In this document: piece by piece, positions 13,967 through 20,225 of the stretch
Position numbering within the stretch: the first letter of the stretch is position 1
How the letters are laid out: every line of letters starts with the position of its first letter
Virus record (IMG/VR): IMGVR_UViG_3300034418_005037
Location: 1-27,599 of that record
Strand: one strand, 5' to 3'
Length of the DNA stretch: 27,599 nt
From: a virus
Position numbers and translations under genes: made by a program
The notes under the pieces: model-generated
Database searches by the model: none
What the model was told of the DNA's origin: nothing
The model's input: the letters and a program-made list of their open reading frames with translations, nothing else

Positions 13967-15296
13967 TGTAGTAATAAACGGTACTCATAAAGAGATAGAG
14001 TTAATGACTTCTGCTACTTCTAAAAGAGGAGTATCTAATTATTTCTACAAAAAAGATAATATTCATGTAGGATTTAATTGGCTTCCTATAACAGATGATA
14101 CTAATCCTCCTCCATATACAGCTGGTAAATATCATGTATGGCTTAATGGTTATATCTCAAACTATAAAGAGTTAATTGATAAATATAATCTGAATCCTAA
14201 ATCAAAATGTGATAGTGAAGTTTTAGCATTATTTATAGATAAGTTCGGATTCGATAAGCTACAAGAGCTTAATGGATTTTTTTCAGTAGTTGTATTAGTA
14301 GGAGGAAGGATTCATACCTTTACGGATAGATATGGAATAAAACAGCTTTATAACTACAAGGAAGGGAATACTCATTACATAAGCTCAGAGGTTAAAGGGA
14401 TATTAGCTGTTAAGGATTTAGAATTAGATACTATTGCTCTAGCTGATTGGGAATATAGCTTGGGAATAATGACAGATAATACTATCTACAAAAATGTTTA
14501 TAAATCTAAGACTTTAAGCTTTCAAATTCCCATGAAAATAGATATACCTTATGATGAAGCTAAGGAGATATTAGAGATTAAACTATTAAGATCTTGTTTT
14601 AGAAATAAATACAAAGAGGATGGAGTATTTCTATCTGGAGGAATAGATTCAGGAATACTAGCTAAAATATTAAATCCTAAATACAGCTTCTCTATGGATT
14701 ACCTGGACCAAAGAAGTGAGATAGATAACATAAAGCTTAACTCAATAGGAGAGCATTATACTATGATCCATAACGAAGGATTTTATAATAAATATAAGGA
14801 TCAAGCAATAAATGCTTTAGATGATCTAAAAGCAGGATCTTGTTATACTAATTACGCCATATCAGAGCTAGCTTCTAAATTTTGTAAAGTGGTTTACTCA
14901 GGAGCTGGAGGTGATGAGATATTTAATGGATATACTCATAGATATAATAAGCCAATAGGAGAAGTTATATGTAGGAATAAAGAAGCATTAATCAAAACAA
15001 AAAAGGAAATAAGCCATAAAGAATATGACTGGAGATTCTTAAAAGGGATATTAATAGTAGAGGATAGAATGGGAGGAGCTAATACTTTAGAGACAAGATA
15101 TCCTTTACTAGACAATGATTTAGTCGATTTTTGTTTATCTTTACCTAATACTTATATCAATAATAAACGTATATTAAAAGATGTATCTGGATTAAATGAT
15201 GAGGTTATTAATGGAAAGAAGAAAGGGTTCAGTAATCCTATTACCAATAAAGAATGGATAGAAGAAGTTTTAAGAGTAAAAGGTATTATTAAATAA
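13953..15296 (+). CDS. Asparagine-synthetase-like glutamine amidotransferase with substituted key residues
   Basis: A 447-residue two-domain protein. ATG 13953 is chosen because it places Cys at position 2 (M-C-G-I), the usual Ntn nucleophile; a TTG at 13947 would add two residues. The glutaminase domain has N-G-Y-I-S-N (65-70), C-D-S-E-V (86-90) and D-R-Y-G-I-K (125-130). The synthetase domain has the PP-loop S-G-G-I-D-S-G (228-234) and S-G-A-G-G-D-E (316-322). By my alignment to E. coli AsnB, the glutamine-binding Arg49 is Trp43 here, the Glu of NGEIYN is Tyr, and the catalytic Glu348 is Ala. It may amidate a sugar or other acid instead of aspartate, or use another nitrogen source. It overlaps the glycosyltransferase gene. 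Confidence 0.8.
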   Translation: MCGINVVINGTHKEIELMTSATSKRGVSNYFYKKDNIHVGFNWLPITDDTNPPPYTAGKYHVWLNGYISNYKELIDKYNLNPKSKCDSEVLALFIDKFGFDKLQELNGFFSVVVLVGGRIHTFTDRYGIKQLYNYKEGNTHYISSEVKGILAVKDLELDTIALADWEYSLGIMTDNTIYKNVYKSKTLSFQIPMKIDIPYDEAKEILEIKLLRSCFRNKYKEDGVFLSGGIDSGILAKILNPKYSFSMDYLDQRSEIDNIKLNSIGEHYTMIHNEGFYNKYKDQAINALDDLKAGSCYTNYAISELASKFCKVVYSGAGGDEIFNGYTHRYNKPIGEVICRNKEALIKTKKEISHKEYDWRFLKGILIVEDRMGGANTLETRYPLLDNDLVDFCLSLPNTYINNKRILKDVSGLNDEVINGKKKGFSNPITNKEWIEEVLRVKGIIK

Positions 15297-15303
15297 TGAT
15301 TAT

Positions 15304-15483
15304 ATGCAAAGCTATCTAAAAGATAATATAACTAACATAGTAATATTGATATTTGTAACTGGAGGATTATATTCTGAATTTAGGATGATGAAAGCTCAAC
15401 TAGAAAATATAGAGGAAAGACTAGATAAGAAGATTAAGATTATAAATGAATTAGACAAACGATTAGATAAATTAGAAAGATGA
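15304..15483 (+). CDS. Small membrane-anchored coiled-coil protein
   Basis: A 59-residue protein with a hydrophobic segment at about residues 9-22 (I-T-N-I-V-I-L-I-F-V-T-G-G-L) followed by a charged heptad coiled coil to the end. It has the same topology as the protein at 3091-3330 but is not clearly similar in sequence. Its TGA overlaps the next ATG (15480). An XhlA-like or host-envelope role is possible, but it lies far from the endolysin. Confidence 0.55.
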   Translation: MQSYLKDNITNIVILIFVTGGLYSEFRMMKAQLENIEERLDKKIKIINELDKRLDKLER

Positions 15484-15848
15484 GACTAGAAAACGGAACA
15501 TTATTAGAAGTAGGAAAGAAGTATAAAAGCGCACAGTGGCATAAAGGATTTGTAACTATAACAGCATTGGGTAGAGATTCATTCTTAGGGATTTATTCAA
15601 AGGTTGTAGATGAAACTGGATTGCCTAGCGAAGATACTTGGTTTATTAATGAATCTTGGCTTCCTTACGAAGAAGAGAAAAAAGATAAGTGGTATAAGGT
15701 TTTAGAGCAAAGATCAAGGATTGCCGATATTCCTGAAAATAATGAGTATGATAAAGTAATCATATTTACAACAGAGCCTGGACTTGAAGATATAATCCTA
15801 AGAGAATGGGATTCTAAAGAACAAATGATCAACGATTTAAAGAAGTAA
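15480..15848 (+). CDS. Hypothetical 122-aa protein
   Basis: A 122-residue protein of unknown family. The N-terminal half is beta-rich (V-G-K-K-Y-K-S, H-K-G-F-V-T-I-T-A-L-G) with three tryptophans near W-F-I-N-E-S-W-L-P. This could be a small beta-barrel of the SH3-like kind. The C-terminal half is acidic and helical. It overlaps the upstream membrane protein and is two bases from the next small ORF. Confidence 0.5.
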   Translation: MRLENGTLLEVGKKYKSAQWHKGFVTITALGRDSFLGIYSKVVDETGLPSEDTWFINESWLPYEEEKKDKWYKVLEQRSRIADIPENNEYDKVIIFTTEPGLEDIILREWDSKEQMINDLKK

Positions 15849-15850
15849 CA

Positions 15851-16024
15851 ATGAGAAGAATAGTAGATAATAGCGTAAGACCTAAGATCTTAAAAGATTG
15901 GATTAATAAGGGAGAAACTTATCAAGTATTAGCAGATAGGTATAAGGTTAGTAAATTCTTAGTAGGATCTGTTATTCAACAATACTTAAATAAGAAAGTA
16001 AATGATTATAGAGGAGGTAAATAA
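15851..16024 (+). CDS. Small helix-turn-helix protein (57 aa)
   Basis: A 57-residue basic protein. Residues 12-20 form a helix and residues 22-46 a helix-turn-helix (G-E-T-Y-Q-V-L-A-D-R-Y-K-V-S-K-F-L-V-G-S-V), as in small phage or transposon regulators. ATG 15851 lies three bases after the preceding stop and its end overlaps the next gene by 23 bases. A regulator of the packaging operon is plausible. Confidence 0.5.
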   Translation: MRRIVDNSVRPKILKDWINKGETYQVLADRYKVSKFLVGSVIQQYLNKKVNDYRGGK

Positions 16025-16406
16025 GCTTATAGATTCTTATGAGAGATCAATAGAGAGCCAAAACTTATCCGGCTTAATTGCTTTAAGAGATAGGTTAGCT
16101 ATTAACTCTTATAGATTAGCTCAGGAATCCTCAGAAATGAAAAGAGACTATAACCAAAGCTATTTTATTAGGAAGATAAGCATTAACAAATCTACTCAAG
16201 GATTTATAACAAATAAGAAACTACCAAAAAATAAAGCAGAAACATTATCTTTAATAGAGAATGAAGAGATTTACGCTAAGGAGATAGAATTAGAATCTAT
16301 GGCTTATCAATATGATCTATTACTAAGGCAAGTGAATAAGATCTTAGAGGCTATGGCACAAAGAATAAGTTACTTAAAAACAGAGAAAGAAAATGTCAGA
16401 GGATAA
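16002..16406 (+). CDS. Coiled-coil protein preceding small terminase
   Basis: A 134-residue, almost entirely helical protein. It has a helix-turn pattern A-L-R-D-R-L-A-I-N-S-Y-R-L-A, followed by Y-N-Q-S-Y-F-I-R-K-I and a C-terminal helix N-K-I-L-E-A-M-A-Q-R-I-S-Y-L. I recall proteins of this pattern immediately upstream of terminase genes in several tailed phages, with no assigned function. It overlaps the small HTH gene by 23 bases and the small terminase gene by 14, so it is likely part of the packaging operon. Confidence 0.6.
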   Translation: MIIEEVNKLIDSYERSIESQNLSGLIALRDRLAINSYRLAQESSEMKRDYNQSYFIRKISINKSTQGFITNKKLPKNKAETLSLIENEEIYAKEIELESMAYQYDLLLRQVNKILEAMAQRISYLKTEKENVRG

Positions 16407-16800
16407 AAGACCAGTAGGAAGACCAAAGATAACTTTGGAAGACCTACCTAAAGATTGGGAAAAGAAAATATTAAAGGAAGCAAAAGAGGGAGCTTCTATT
16501 GTAGAGTTAGCTGTATTACTTGAAATAAGTAGAGGTACTTTCTATGATTTAGGTGAAAGAGATGAGTATTTTTTAAACACCATAAAAAAGTGCAAGAGAT
16601 TAAGTGAGGTATGGTGGTTAAAACAAGGGAGGAAACAACTAGAAAATAAAGACTTCTCTTATACGGGCTGGTACATGAACATGAAGAATAGATTTGGATG
16701 GGCAGATAAGCAAGAAACCAAGCAAGAAACAAGTAGTAAGATAGAGATCAAAGTAGATAAGCAATCTGATCTTAATATAGATGATTTCTTAAATGATTAA
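16393..16800 (+). CDS. Terminase small subunit
   Basis: A 135-residue DNA-binding subunit that recognises phage DNA for packaging. The N-terminus G-R-P-K-I precedes a helix-turn-helix at about residues 33-55 (S-I-V-E-L-A-V-L-L-E-I-S-R-G-T-F-Y). A helical oligomerisation region follows (W-W-L-K-Q-G-R-K-Q-L), then a conserved-looking Y-M-N-M-K-N-R-F-G-W and an acidic tail for contact with the large subunit. Its TAA overlaps the ATG of the large subunit at 16800. Confidence 0.85.
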   Translation: MSEDKRPVGRPKITLEDLPKDWEKKILKEAKEGASIVELAVLLEISRGTFYDLGERDEYFLNTIKKCKRLSEVWWLKQGRKQLENKDFSYTGWYMNMKNRFGWADKQETKQETSSKIEIKVDKQSDLNIDDFLND

Positions 16801-17957
16801 TGGAGTTTACAACAGTATATAAAAAGAATACTGATGCTATTAGATCCAGTAGGATAGTAGTTAATCAAGGAGGAACATCTTCTAGTAAGACCTATTCTAT
16901 TCTCCAACTACTATGGATGATAGCTTATAAATCTAAAAAGAGATTACTTATATCTATTGTATCTGAATCAATGCCACATCTAAAGAGAGGTGCAATGCGG
17001 GATTTTGAGAACATACTTAAATCCAATAATCTATATGATAGATCAAAACATAACAAAACAGATAATAGTTATGAGGTAGGTAATAGCTTGATAGAGTTCT
17101 TTAGTGCTGATAATGATTCTAAGCTAAGAGGTGCTAGGAGAGATATATTATATATGAATGAGTGTAATAATATGTCTTATGAAGCCTATAACCAGTTAGA
17201 AGTTAGGACCAAGAAATTAGTCTTATTAGACTTTAATCCAGTTGCTTCTTTCTGGGTACATGAGAAAGTTCTCCCTCAGGATGGAGTAGCATTTATTAAA
17301 TCTACCTATAAAGATAATGAGCATTTAGATCCTCAGATAATTAAATCTATTGAAGCTAGACAGTTTACTGATCCTAACTGGTGGAAAGTATATGGGTTAG
17401 GTGAAGTAGGAAGTTTAGAGGGAGTTATATTTCAGAATTGGAATACTACTAAAGATTATCCAGAAGAATATAAGTGGAGAGTTTATGGTCAAGATTTTGG
17501 ATTTACTAACGATCCATCTGCTTTAGTTGAGGTTAGATTTGCTAATGGAGAGTTATGGATCAGAGAGCTTATACATCAAACTAATCTTACTAATTCAGAT
17601 CTAGCAGAAAGATATAGGTTATTAGAGATAGGTAGTAGAGATGAGATAATAGCAGATTCAGCAGAGCCTAAATCAATAGAAGAGATCAAAAGAATGGGGT
17701 TCAATATTAAACCAGCGAATAAAGGAAAAGATTCTATTGTTAATGGGATAGATATACTCAAAAGATACAAGATGAATATCCATATAGATAGCGTTAATGT
17801 AATCAATGAGCTTAGGCATTACCAATGGCAACAAGATAAGGATGGGAAATACTTCAATAAACCAATTGATAACTTTAACCATACATTAGATGCTATTAGA
17901 TATGTAGCTCTAAATAAGATAGGTAATCCTAAAGGAAGGATTAGATATGCTGGATAA
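16800..17957 (+). CDS. Terminase large subunit
   Basis: A 385-residue packaging motor and nuclease of the PBSX type. The ATPase has the Walker A loop G-G-T-S-S-S-K-T (residues 24-31) and Walker B D-I-L-Y-M-N-E (115-121), with E121 as catalytic acid. The RNase H-like nuclease has G-Q-D-F-G-F-T-N-D (D232), I-I-A-D-S-A-E-P (D286) and H-T-L-D-A-I-R-Y (D364). All three Asp residues are kept and the length is close to normal, so the enzyme looks intact. The small subunit is directly upstream. No portal gene follows; instead a gene-poor, RNA-rich interval begins. Confidence 0.93.
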   Translation: MEFTTVYKKNTDAIRSSRIVVNQGGTSSSKTYSILQLLWMIAYKSKKRLLISIVSESMPHLKRGAMRDFENILKSNNLYDRSKHNKTDNSYEVGNSLIEFFSADNDSKLRGARRDILYMNECNNMSYEAYNQLEVRTKKLVLLDFNPVASFWVHEKVLPQDGVAFIKSTYKDNEHLDPQIIKSIEARQFTDPNWWKVYGLGEVGSLEGVIFQNWNTTKDYPEEYKWRVYGQDFGFTNDPSALVEVRFANGELWIRELIHQTNLTNSDLAERYRLLEIGSRDEIIADSAEPKSIEEIKRMGFNIKPANKGKDSIVNGIDILKRYKMNIHIDSVNVINELRHYQWQQDKDGKYFNKPIDNFNHTLDAIRYVALNKIGNPKGRIRYAG

Positions 17958-17961
17958 TTTC

Positions 17962-18002
17962 TTAATGTGGGTTTAATTATTTAGTTTAGTAAAACACATT
18001 AA
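17962..18002. repeat. 8-bp inverted repeat after terminase
   Basis: TTAATGTG (17962-17969) and CACATTAA (17995-18002) form a perfect inverted repeat with a 25-base AT-rich spacer. There is no T-run after it, so it is not an intrinsic terminator. It could be an operator or a weak RNA stem before the gene at 18012. Confidence 0.4.
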
Positions 18003-18011
18003 AAAAGAGAT

Positions 18012-18242
18012 ATGGCTTTAAGTAACCAATGGAATAACGAAAACACAATTTATAACAATACTGTTAAACATAGAGATATGAGTAAATTAATATATAGAGG
18101 CAATAAAGGTTTTGAGGCGTTTGTTGTTGGGGAAACTGAAGATACTTGGAAAATAGAAGGCAATGGAGTTAAGTGTTCTGTTTGGAAAAACACAACAAAA
18201 AGTAGAATTATAAAGGTTTCATCTGATTACGTTTTAAGATAA
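18012..18242 (+). CDS. Hypothetical 76-aa protein
   Basis: A 76-residue basic protein with an Asn-rich N-terminus followed by beta-prone segments (L-I-Y-R-G-N-K-G-F-E-A-F-V-V-G, T-W-K-I-E-G-N-G-V-K-C-S-V-W). It may be a small beta-barrel. It is the first ORF after the terminase and is preceded by an inverted repeat. No family is recognised. Confidence 0.5.
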   Translation: MALSNQWNNENTIYNNTVKHRDMSKLIYRGNKGFEAFVVGETEDTWKIEGNGVKCSVWKNTTKSRIIKVSSDYVLR

Positions 18243-18264
18243 TGAATAACCAAAACAAACAGTT

Positions 18265-18357
18265 ATGACAGAAGAAATGATTAAAGATTTATGCGAATGT
18301 ATGATCTTTTGTAGTATAATTATTACAGCAGGATTAGTTATTAGTAGTTTAAAATAA
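18265..18357 (+). CDS. Putative 30-aa membrane micropeptide
   Basis: A 30-residue ORF with an acidic, cysteine-containing N-terminus and a hydrophobic segment (about residues 13-28, I-F-C-S-I-I-I-T-A-G-L-V-I-S). It may be a membrane micropeptide like the one at 19141-19245. Support is limited to the composition and to its position between a gene and the RNA-rich region. Confidence 0.35.
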   Translation: MTEEMIKDLCECMIFCSIIITAGLVISSLK

Positions 18358-18360
18358 TGT

Positions 18361-18515
18361 TGGTTATACCCTACAAGGTATAATAAGTAAGATTTGACAA
18401 TAAAATACACCCGAAAGGGTATAAACCTTATTTATAGTTACGCATAACATCGACATAAGTGCAGTGAGGAACGAATTGCATCTTATGAAGTGTTATGAGC
18501 CCTTTTAATGGCTAA
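18361..18515 (+). ncRNA. Candidate structured non-coding RNA with alternative pairings
   Basis: No convincing ORF covers this stretch, but it contains five strong hairpins. TTATACC (18364-18370) pairs with GGTATAA (18377-18383). ACCC/GGGT closes a GAAA tetraloop (18409-18420). A 17-bp two-part hairpin pairs CATAACA (18443-18449) with TGTTATG (18491-18497), then CATAAG (18454-18459) with CTTATG (18482-18487), then TGCA with TGCA. AGCC (18498-18501) pairs with GGCT (18510-18513). TTATACCC (18364-18371) can also pair perfectly with GGGTATAA (18417-18424), which would break the first two hairpins. No known RNA class is recognised. Confidence 0.5.
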
Positions 18516-18568
18516 TTTAATTTCTGTTGCATAGATTGTAATAAATAGAGATATATTTTTTAAGAATT

Positions 18569-18788
18569 ATGTAATAAATATAGGGTTATCAGAGAAAAGA
18601 GAAGATATACAAAATGGAAATGTCCTAAATGTAATGATGAATTTATAACAGATTCAAAAGCTAGATGGCAAATGAAATCTTGCAAGGAGGGGTGTACTTC
18701 TGTAGATGCAGAGGAACACTATGTTAGATTTATTGGTAATAAACCAACAGTTGTTAGAGAATCAGATGATTTAGAAAGTTTAAAGTAA
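18569..18788 (+). pseudogene. Zinc-ribbon ORF with start codon separated by one extra base
   Basis: From 18573 the frame encodes 71 residues to TAA 18786-18788, with K-W-K-C-P-K-C, then C-K-E-G-C, a basic start (N-K-Y-R-V-I-R-E-K-R-R) and an acidic end. Cysteines lie in two CxxC/CxxxC pairs, like a small zinc-ribbon. No ATG, GTG or TTG opens this frame; an in-frame TAA lies at 18561-18563. An ATG at 18569-18571 sits one base out of frame. Removing T18572 would give M-N-K-Y-R-V. It is therefore either a pseudogene by one-base insertion, a sequencing error, or uses +1 recoding at ATG-TAA. The next in-frame ATG is near 18672, beyond the first cysteine pair. Confidence 0.5.
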
Positions 18789-18841
18789 CCTTAGTTATAG
18801 AATACTAATTTTTTAGGATATGGATATGAATATTAATTAAA

Positions 18842-18914
18842 ACACCCGATATGGTCTAGTGTTTAGGACGTTCAGCAATGAAAGGGCGTAGGTTAAAATC
18901 CTGCTATCGGGTGT
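18842..18914 (+). ncRNA. tRNA-like cloverleaf lacking a normal anticodon arm
   Basis: A 10-bp closing stem pairs 18842-18851 with 18905-18914. Inside it, a D-arm like GTCT/GGAC (18854-18857 with 18866-18869) has the loop AGTGTTTA. A T-arm pairs GTAGG (18888-18892) with CCTGC (18900-18904) around the loop TTAAAAT. The anticodon position holds a hairpin TTCA-GCAA-TGAA (18871-18882), a GNRA tetraloop in place of a 7-base loop. Between D- and T-arm only 18 bases remain, about five too few. No CCA follows. This is not a decoding tRNA as read. It may be a decayed tRNA gene or a tRNA-mimicking RNA. Confidence 0.45.
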
Positions 18915-19061
18915 CAAATAAGATGAATTGATTGAAAGAAAATAACACAAGAATAAACAAATTTCAGATAATTATAAACAAATCAAAACAGTTAGTATAT
19001 TTATTACTATATTAGAATCCATAAGCACAAATCTTCTTTATAAATGTTTGGTAATTCTTTC

Positions 19062-19095
19062 GGGATGTTCTTTTAATAGGGCATCCCTTTTTTTA
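19062..19095 (+). terminator. Intrinsic terminator
   Basis: GGGATGTTC (19062-19070) pairs with GGGCATCCC (19079-19087), 9 bp with two G-U pairs and an 8-base loop, followed by a run of eight or more Ts. It ends the terminase/RNA interval and precedes the tail region. The 147 bases before it (18915-19061) hold no gene; a weak TATATTTA box at 18996-19003 is the only promoter-like signal. Confidence 0.85.
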
Positions 19096-19140
19096 TTAAC
19101 AATATTTCCATTTATAGGTATTATTATTTATTTTAATACC

Positions 19141-19245
19141 ATGAAAGATGAATACTGGACATACTTAATAATCTACATCCTTATGTTAGGTTCTCTAATA
19201 TTTATAGGATTATCAACAACAGAAGTAATAAAATTTTTTCTATAA
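19141..19245 (+). CDS. 34-aa membrane micropeptide
   Basis: A 34-residue protein with one hydrophobic helix (about residues 8-24, Y-L-I-I-Y-I-L-M-L-G-S-L-I-F-I-G-L). A TTG at 19048 opens the same frame further upstream, but that reading would cross the terminator hairpin. ATG 19141, 46 bases beyond the hairpin, is preferred. Its TAA overlaps the next ATG (19245). No promoter is evident in the AT-rich gap. Confidence 0.45.
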   Translation: MKDEYWTYLIIYILMLGSLIFIGLSTTEVIKFFL

Positions 19246-19454
19246 TGGAAAGAACTGAGAAGGATAATATTAGACTAGACTTTCAGTATAAGTTTAGGAT
19301 AAATGATAAAATAGGGTACGAAGGATTCTATTTGCCTTGGGTTAAATTGGTAGATTTTGGACATCATAATTTTATAGGGGAATCTCCAGAAGGGAAAAAA
19401 GAGATTTATGATTATGAAAAACCATGGATCAGCTATGAGAAGAAAAAGCGTTAA
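19245..19454 (+). CDS. Hypothetical 69-aa protein
   Basis: A 69-residue protein with alternating charge and aromatic residues (F-Q-Y-K-F-R-I-N-D-K-I-G-Y-E-G-F-Y) and a beta-rich character, then a basic tail. It starts at the overlap with the previous stop, and its last 47 bases lie within the following HNH gene in another frame. No family is recognised. Confidence 0.5.
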   Translation: MERTEKDNIRLDFQYKFRINDKIGYEGFYLPWVKLVDFGHHNFIGESPEGKKEIYDYEKPWISYEKKKR

Positions 19455-19767
19455 ACAGTTATCCATAGATAAACTATTAAATAAGGTTTATAAGGAGATT
19501 AGTTACGAAAGGGATAGAGTATGTGAGGGATGTGGTTCTCCATATCAATTAACTCATGCCCATCTAATAAGAAGATCATGGAGGAGAGACTTGGTTACAG
19601 ATAAAAGGAATATTGTTTATCTTTGTACTGAGTGCCACGATGTGTTCGATAATAAGCCAAGTCTAAGGCATACATTAGATAATTACGATGTGTGGCTTAA
19701 ATACATTAAAGAGAAAGATTTAGTATATTACAATAAATTAACTACAAATGAAGACAATTTTAAGTAG
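19408..19767 (+). CDS. HNH endonuclease near the terminase/tail boundary
   Basis: A 119-residue nuclease. Paired cysteines C39-E-G-C42, H50-A-H52-L, and C73-T-E-C76-H77 form the zinc-containing HNH pattern, and residues 52-76 hold the R-N-I-V-Y-L-C-x-x-C-H core. ATG 19408 gives the longest form, and later ATGs at 19414 and 19435 are possible, the last removing most overlap with the previous gene. HNH proteins encoded beside terminases in HK97-like phages assist DNA packaging, which fits this position 1.5 kb after the large subunit. A homing endonuclease is less likely since no NUMOD unit is seen. Confidence 0.72.
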   Translation: MIMKNHGSAMRRKSVKQLSIDKLLNKVYKEISYERDRVCEGCGSPYQLTHAHLIRRSWRRDLVTDKRNIVYLCTECHDVFDNKPSLRHTLDNYDVWLKYIKEKDLVYYNKLTTNEDNFK

Positions 19768-19999
19768 AACAGAAAATCCATTATTTAAAGAAGATCCTAA
19801 GTACTATGAGTATAAGGTGAAAATAGATGAGGTTAATGATTCACTTCTCCAAGTCTTATATCAAGATCCTACATTAACAATAGATAGATTTTATTCTAGT
19901 AGTTATATGAAGGAAAATATAGACAAGAGAAGGAAGTATATTTATTTTTATTCACAAACAAAAAACATCGAAAATGGCGAAGGCAACAATGAAAACTAA
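19748..19999 (+). CDS. Hypothetical 83-aa protein
   Basis: An 83-residue charged protein with an N-terminal basic helix, a middle amphipathic region (K-V-K-I-D-E-V-N-D-S-L-L-Q-V-L) and a tyrosine-rich end. It overlaps the HNH gene by 20 bases and the next ORF by 26, in the dense style of this genome. No function is recognised. Confidence 0.5.
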   Translation: MKTILSRTENPLFKEDPKYYEYKVKIDEVNDSLLQVLYQDPTLTIDRFYSSSYMKENIDKRRKYIYFYSQTKNIENGEGNNEN

Positions 20000-20225
20000 A
20001 TCTGCTAATGAGAGATTCCCTGCAACAGATGAGCAAGATGAGAAAACTCTAAGAGAATTATCTGATGAGAAATTAATCTCTGATACTGATAAAGATGTAA
20101 CTAGAGTTAAAAAGATTCTAGCTGATAGATTAGCTAAGCTAAGAAAACATTCTAATCCTCCAGCTTCTAAAGTATCTGCATTAGATAAATGTATTAAGGC
20201 ATTAAGGGTTTTTGAGAATGCTTAA
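19974..20225 (+). CDS. Hypothetical 83-aa helical protein before the tail chaperone
   Basis: An 83-residue highly charged protein (T-K-S-A-N-E-R-F-P-A-T-D-E-Q-D) with a long basic helix (V-T-R-V-K-K-I-L-A-D-R-L-A-K-L-R-K-H) in the middle. Its TAA overlaps the start of the tail assembly chaperone gene by 8 bases. A small tail assembly or virion protein is possible from position only. Confidence 0.5.
   Translation: MAKATMKTKSANERFPATDEQDEKTLRELSDEKLISDTDKDVTRVKKILADRLAKLRKHSNPPASKVSALDKCIKALRVFENA

Noticed and set aside
17962-18002. Inverted repeat after the terminase read as a terminator
   Set aside because: The loop is 25 bases and no T-run follows, so it does not fit an intrinsic terminator.
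18386-18395. Promoter-like TAAGATTTG inside the RNA candidate
   Set aside because: The spacing between TA and TTTG is three bases instead of two, and no -33 element is present, so it is too weak to call.
18842-18914. Functional tRNA gene
   Set aside because: The anticodon region is about five bases short and has a GNRA tetraloop, so no decodable anticodon can be assigned.
19048-19140. TTG-started N-terminal extension of the 34-aa membrane protein
   Set aside because: The extension would be translated from the terminator hairpin at 19062-19095, so ATG 19141 is preferred.
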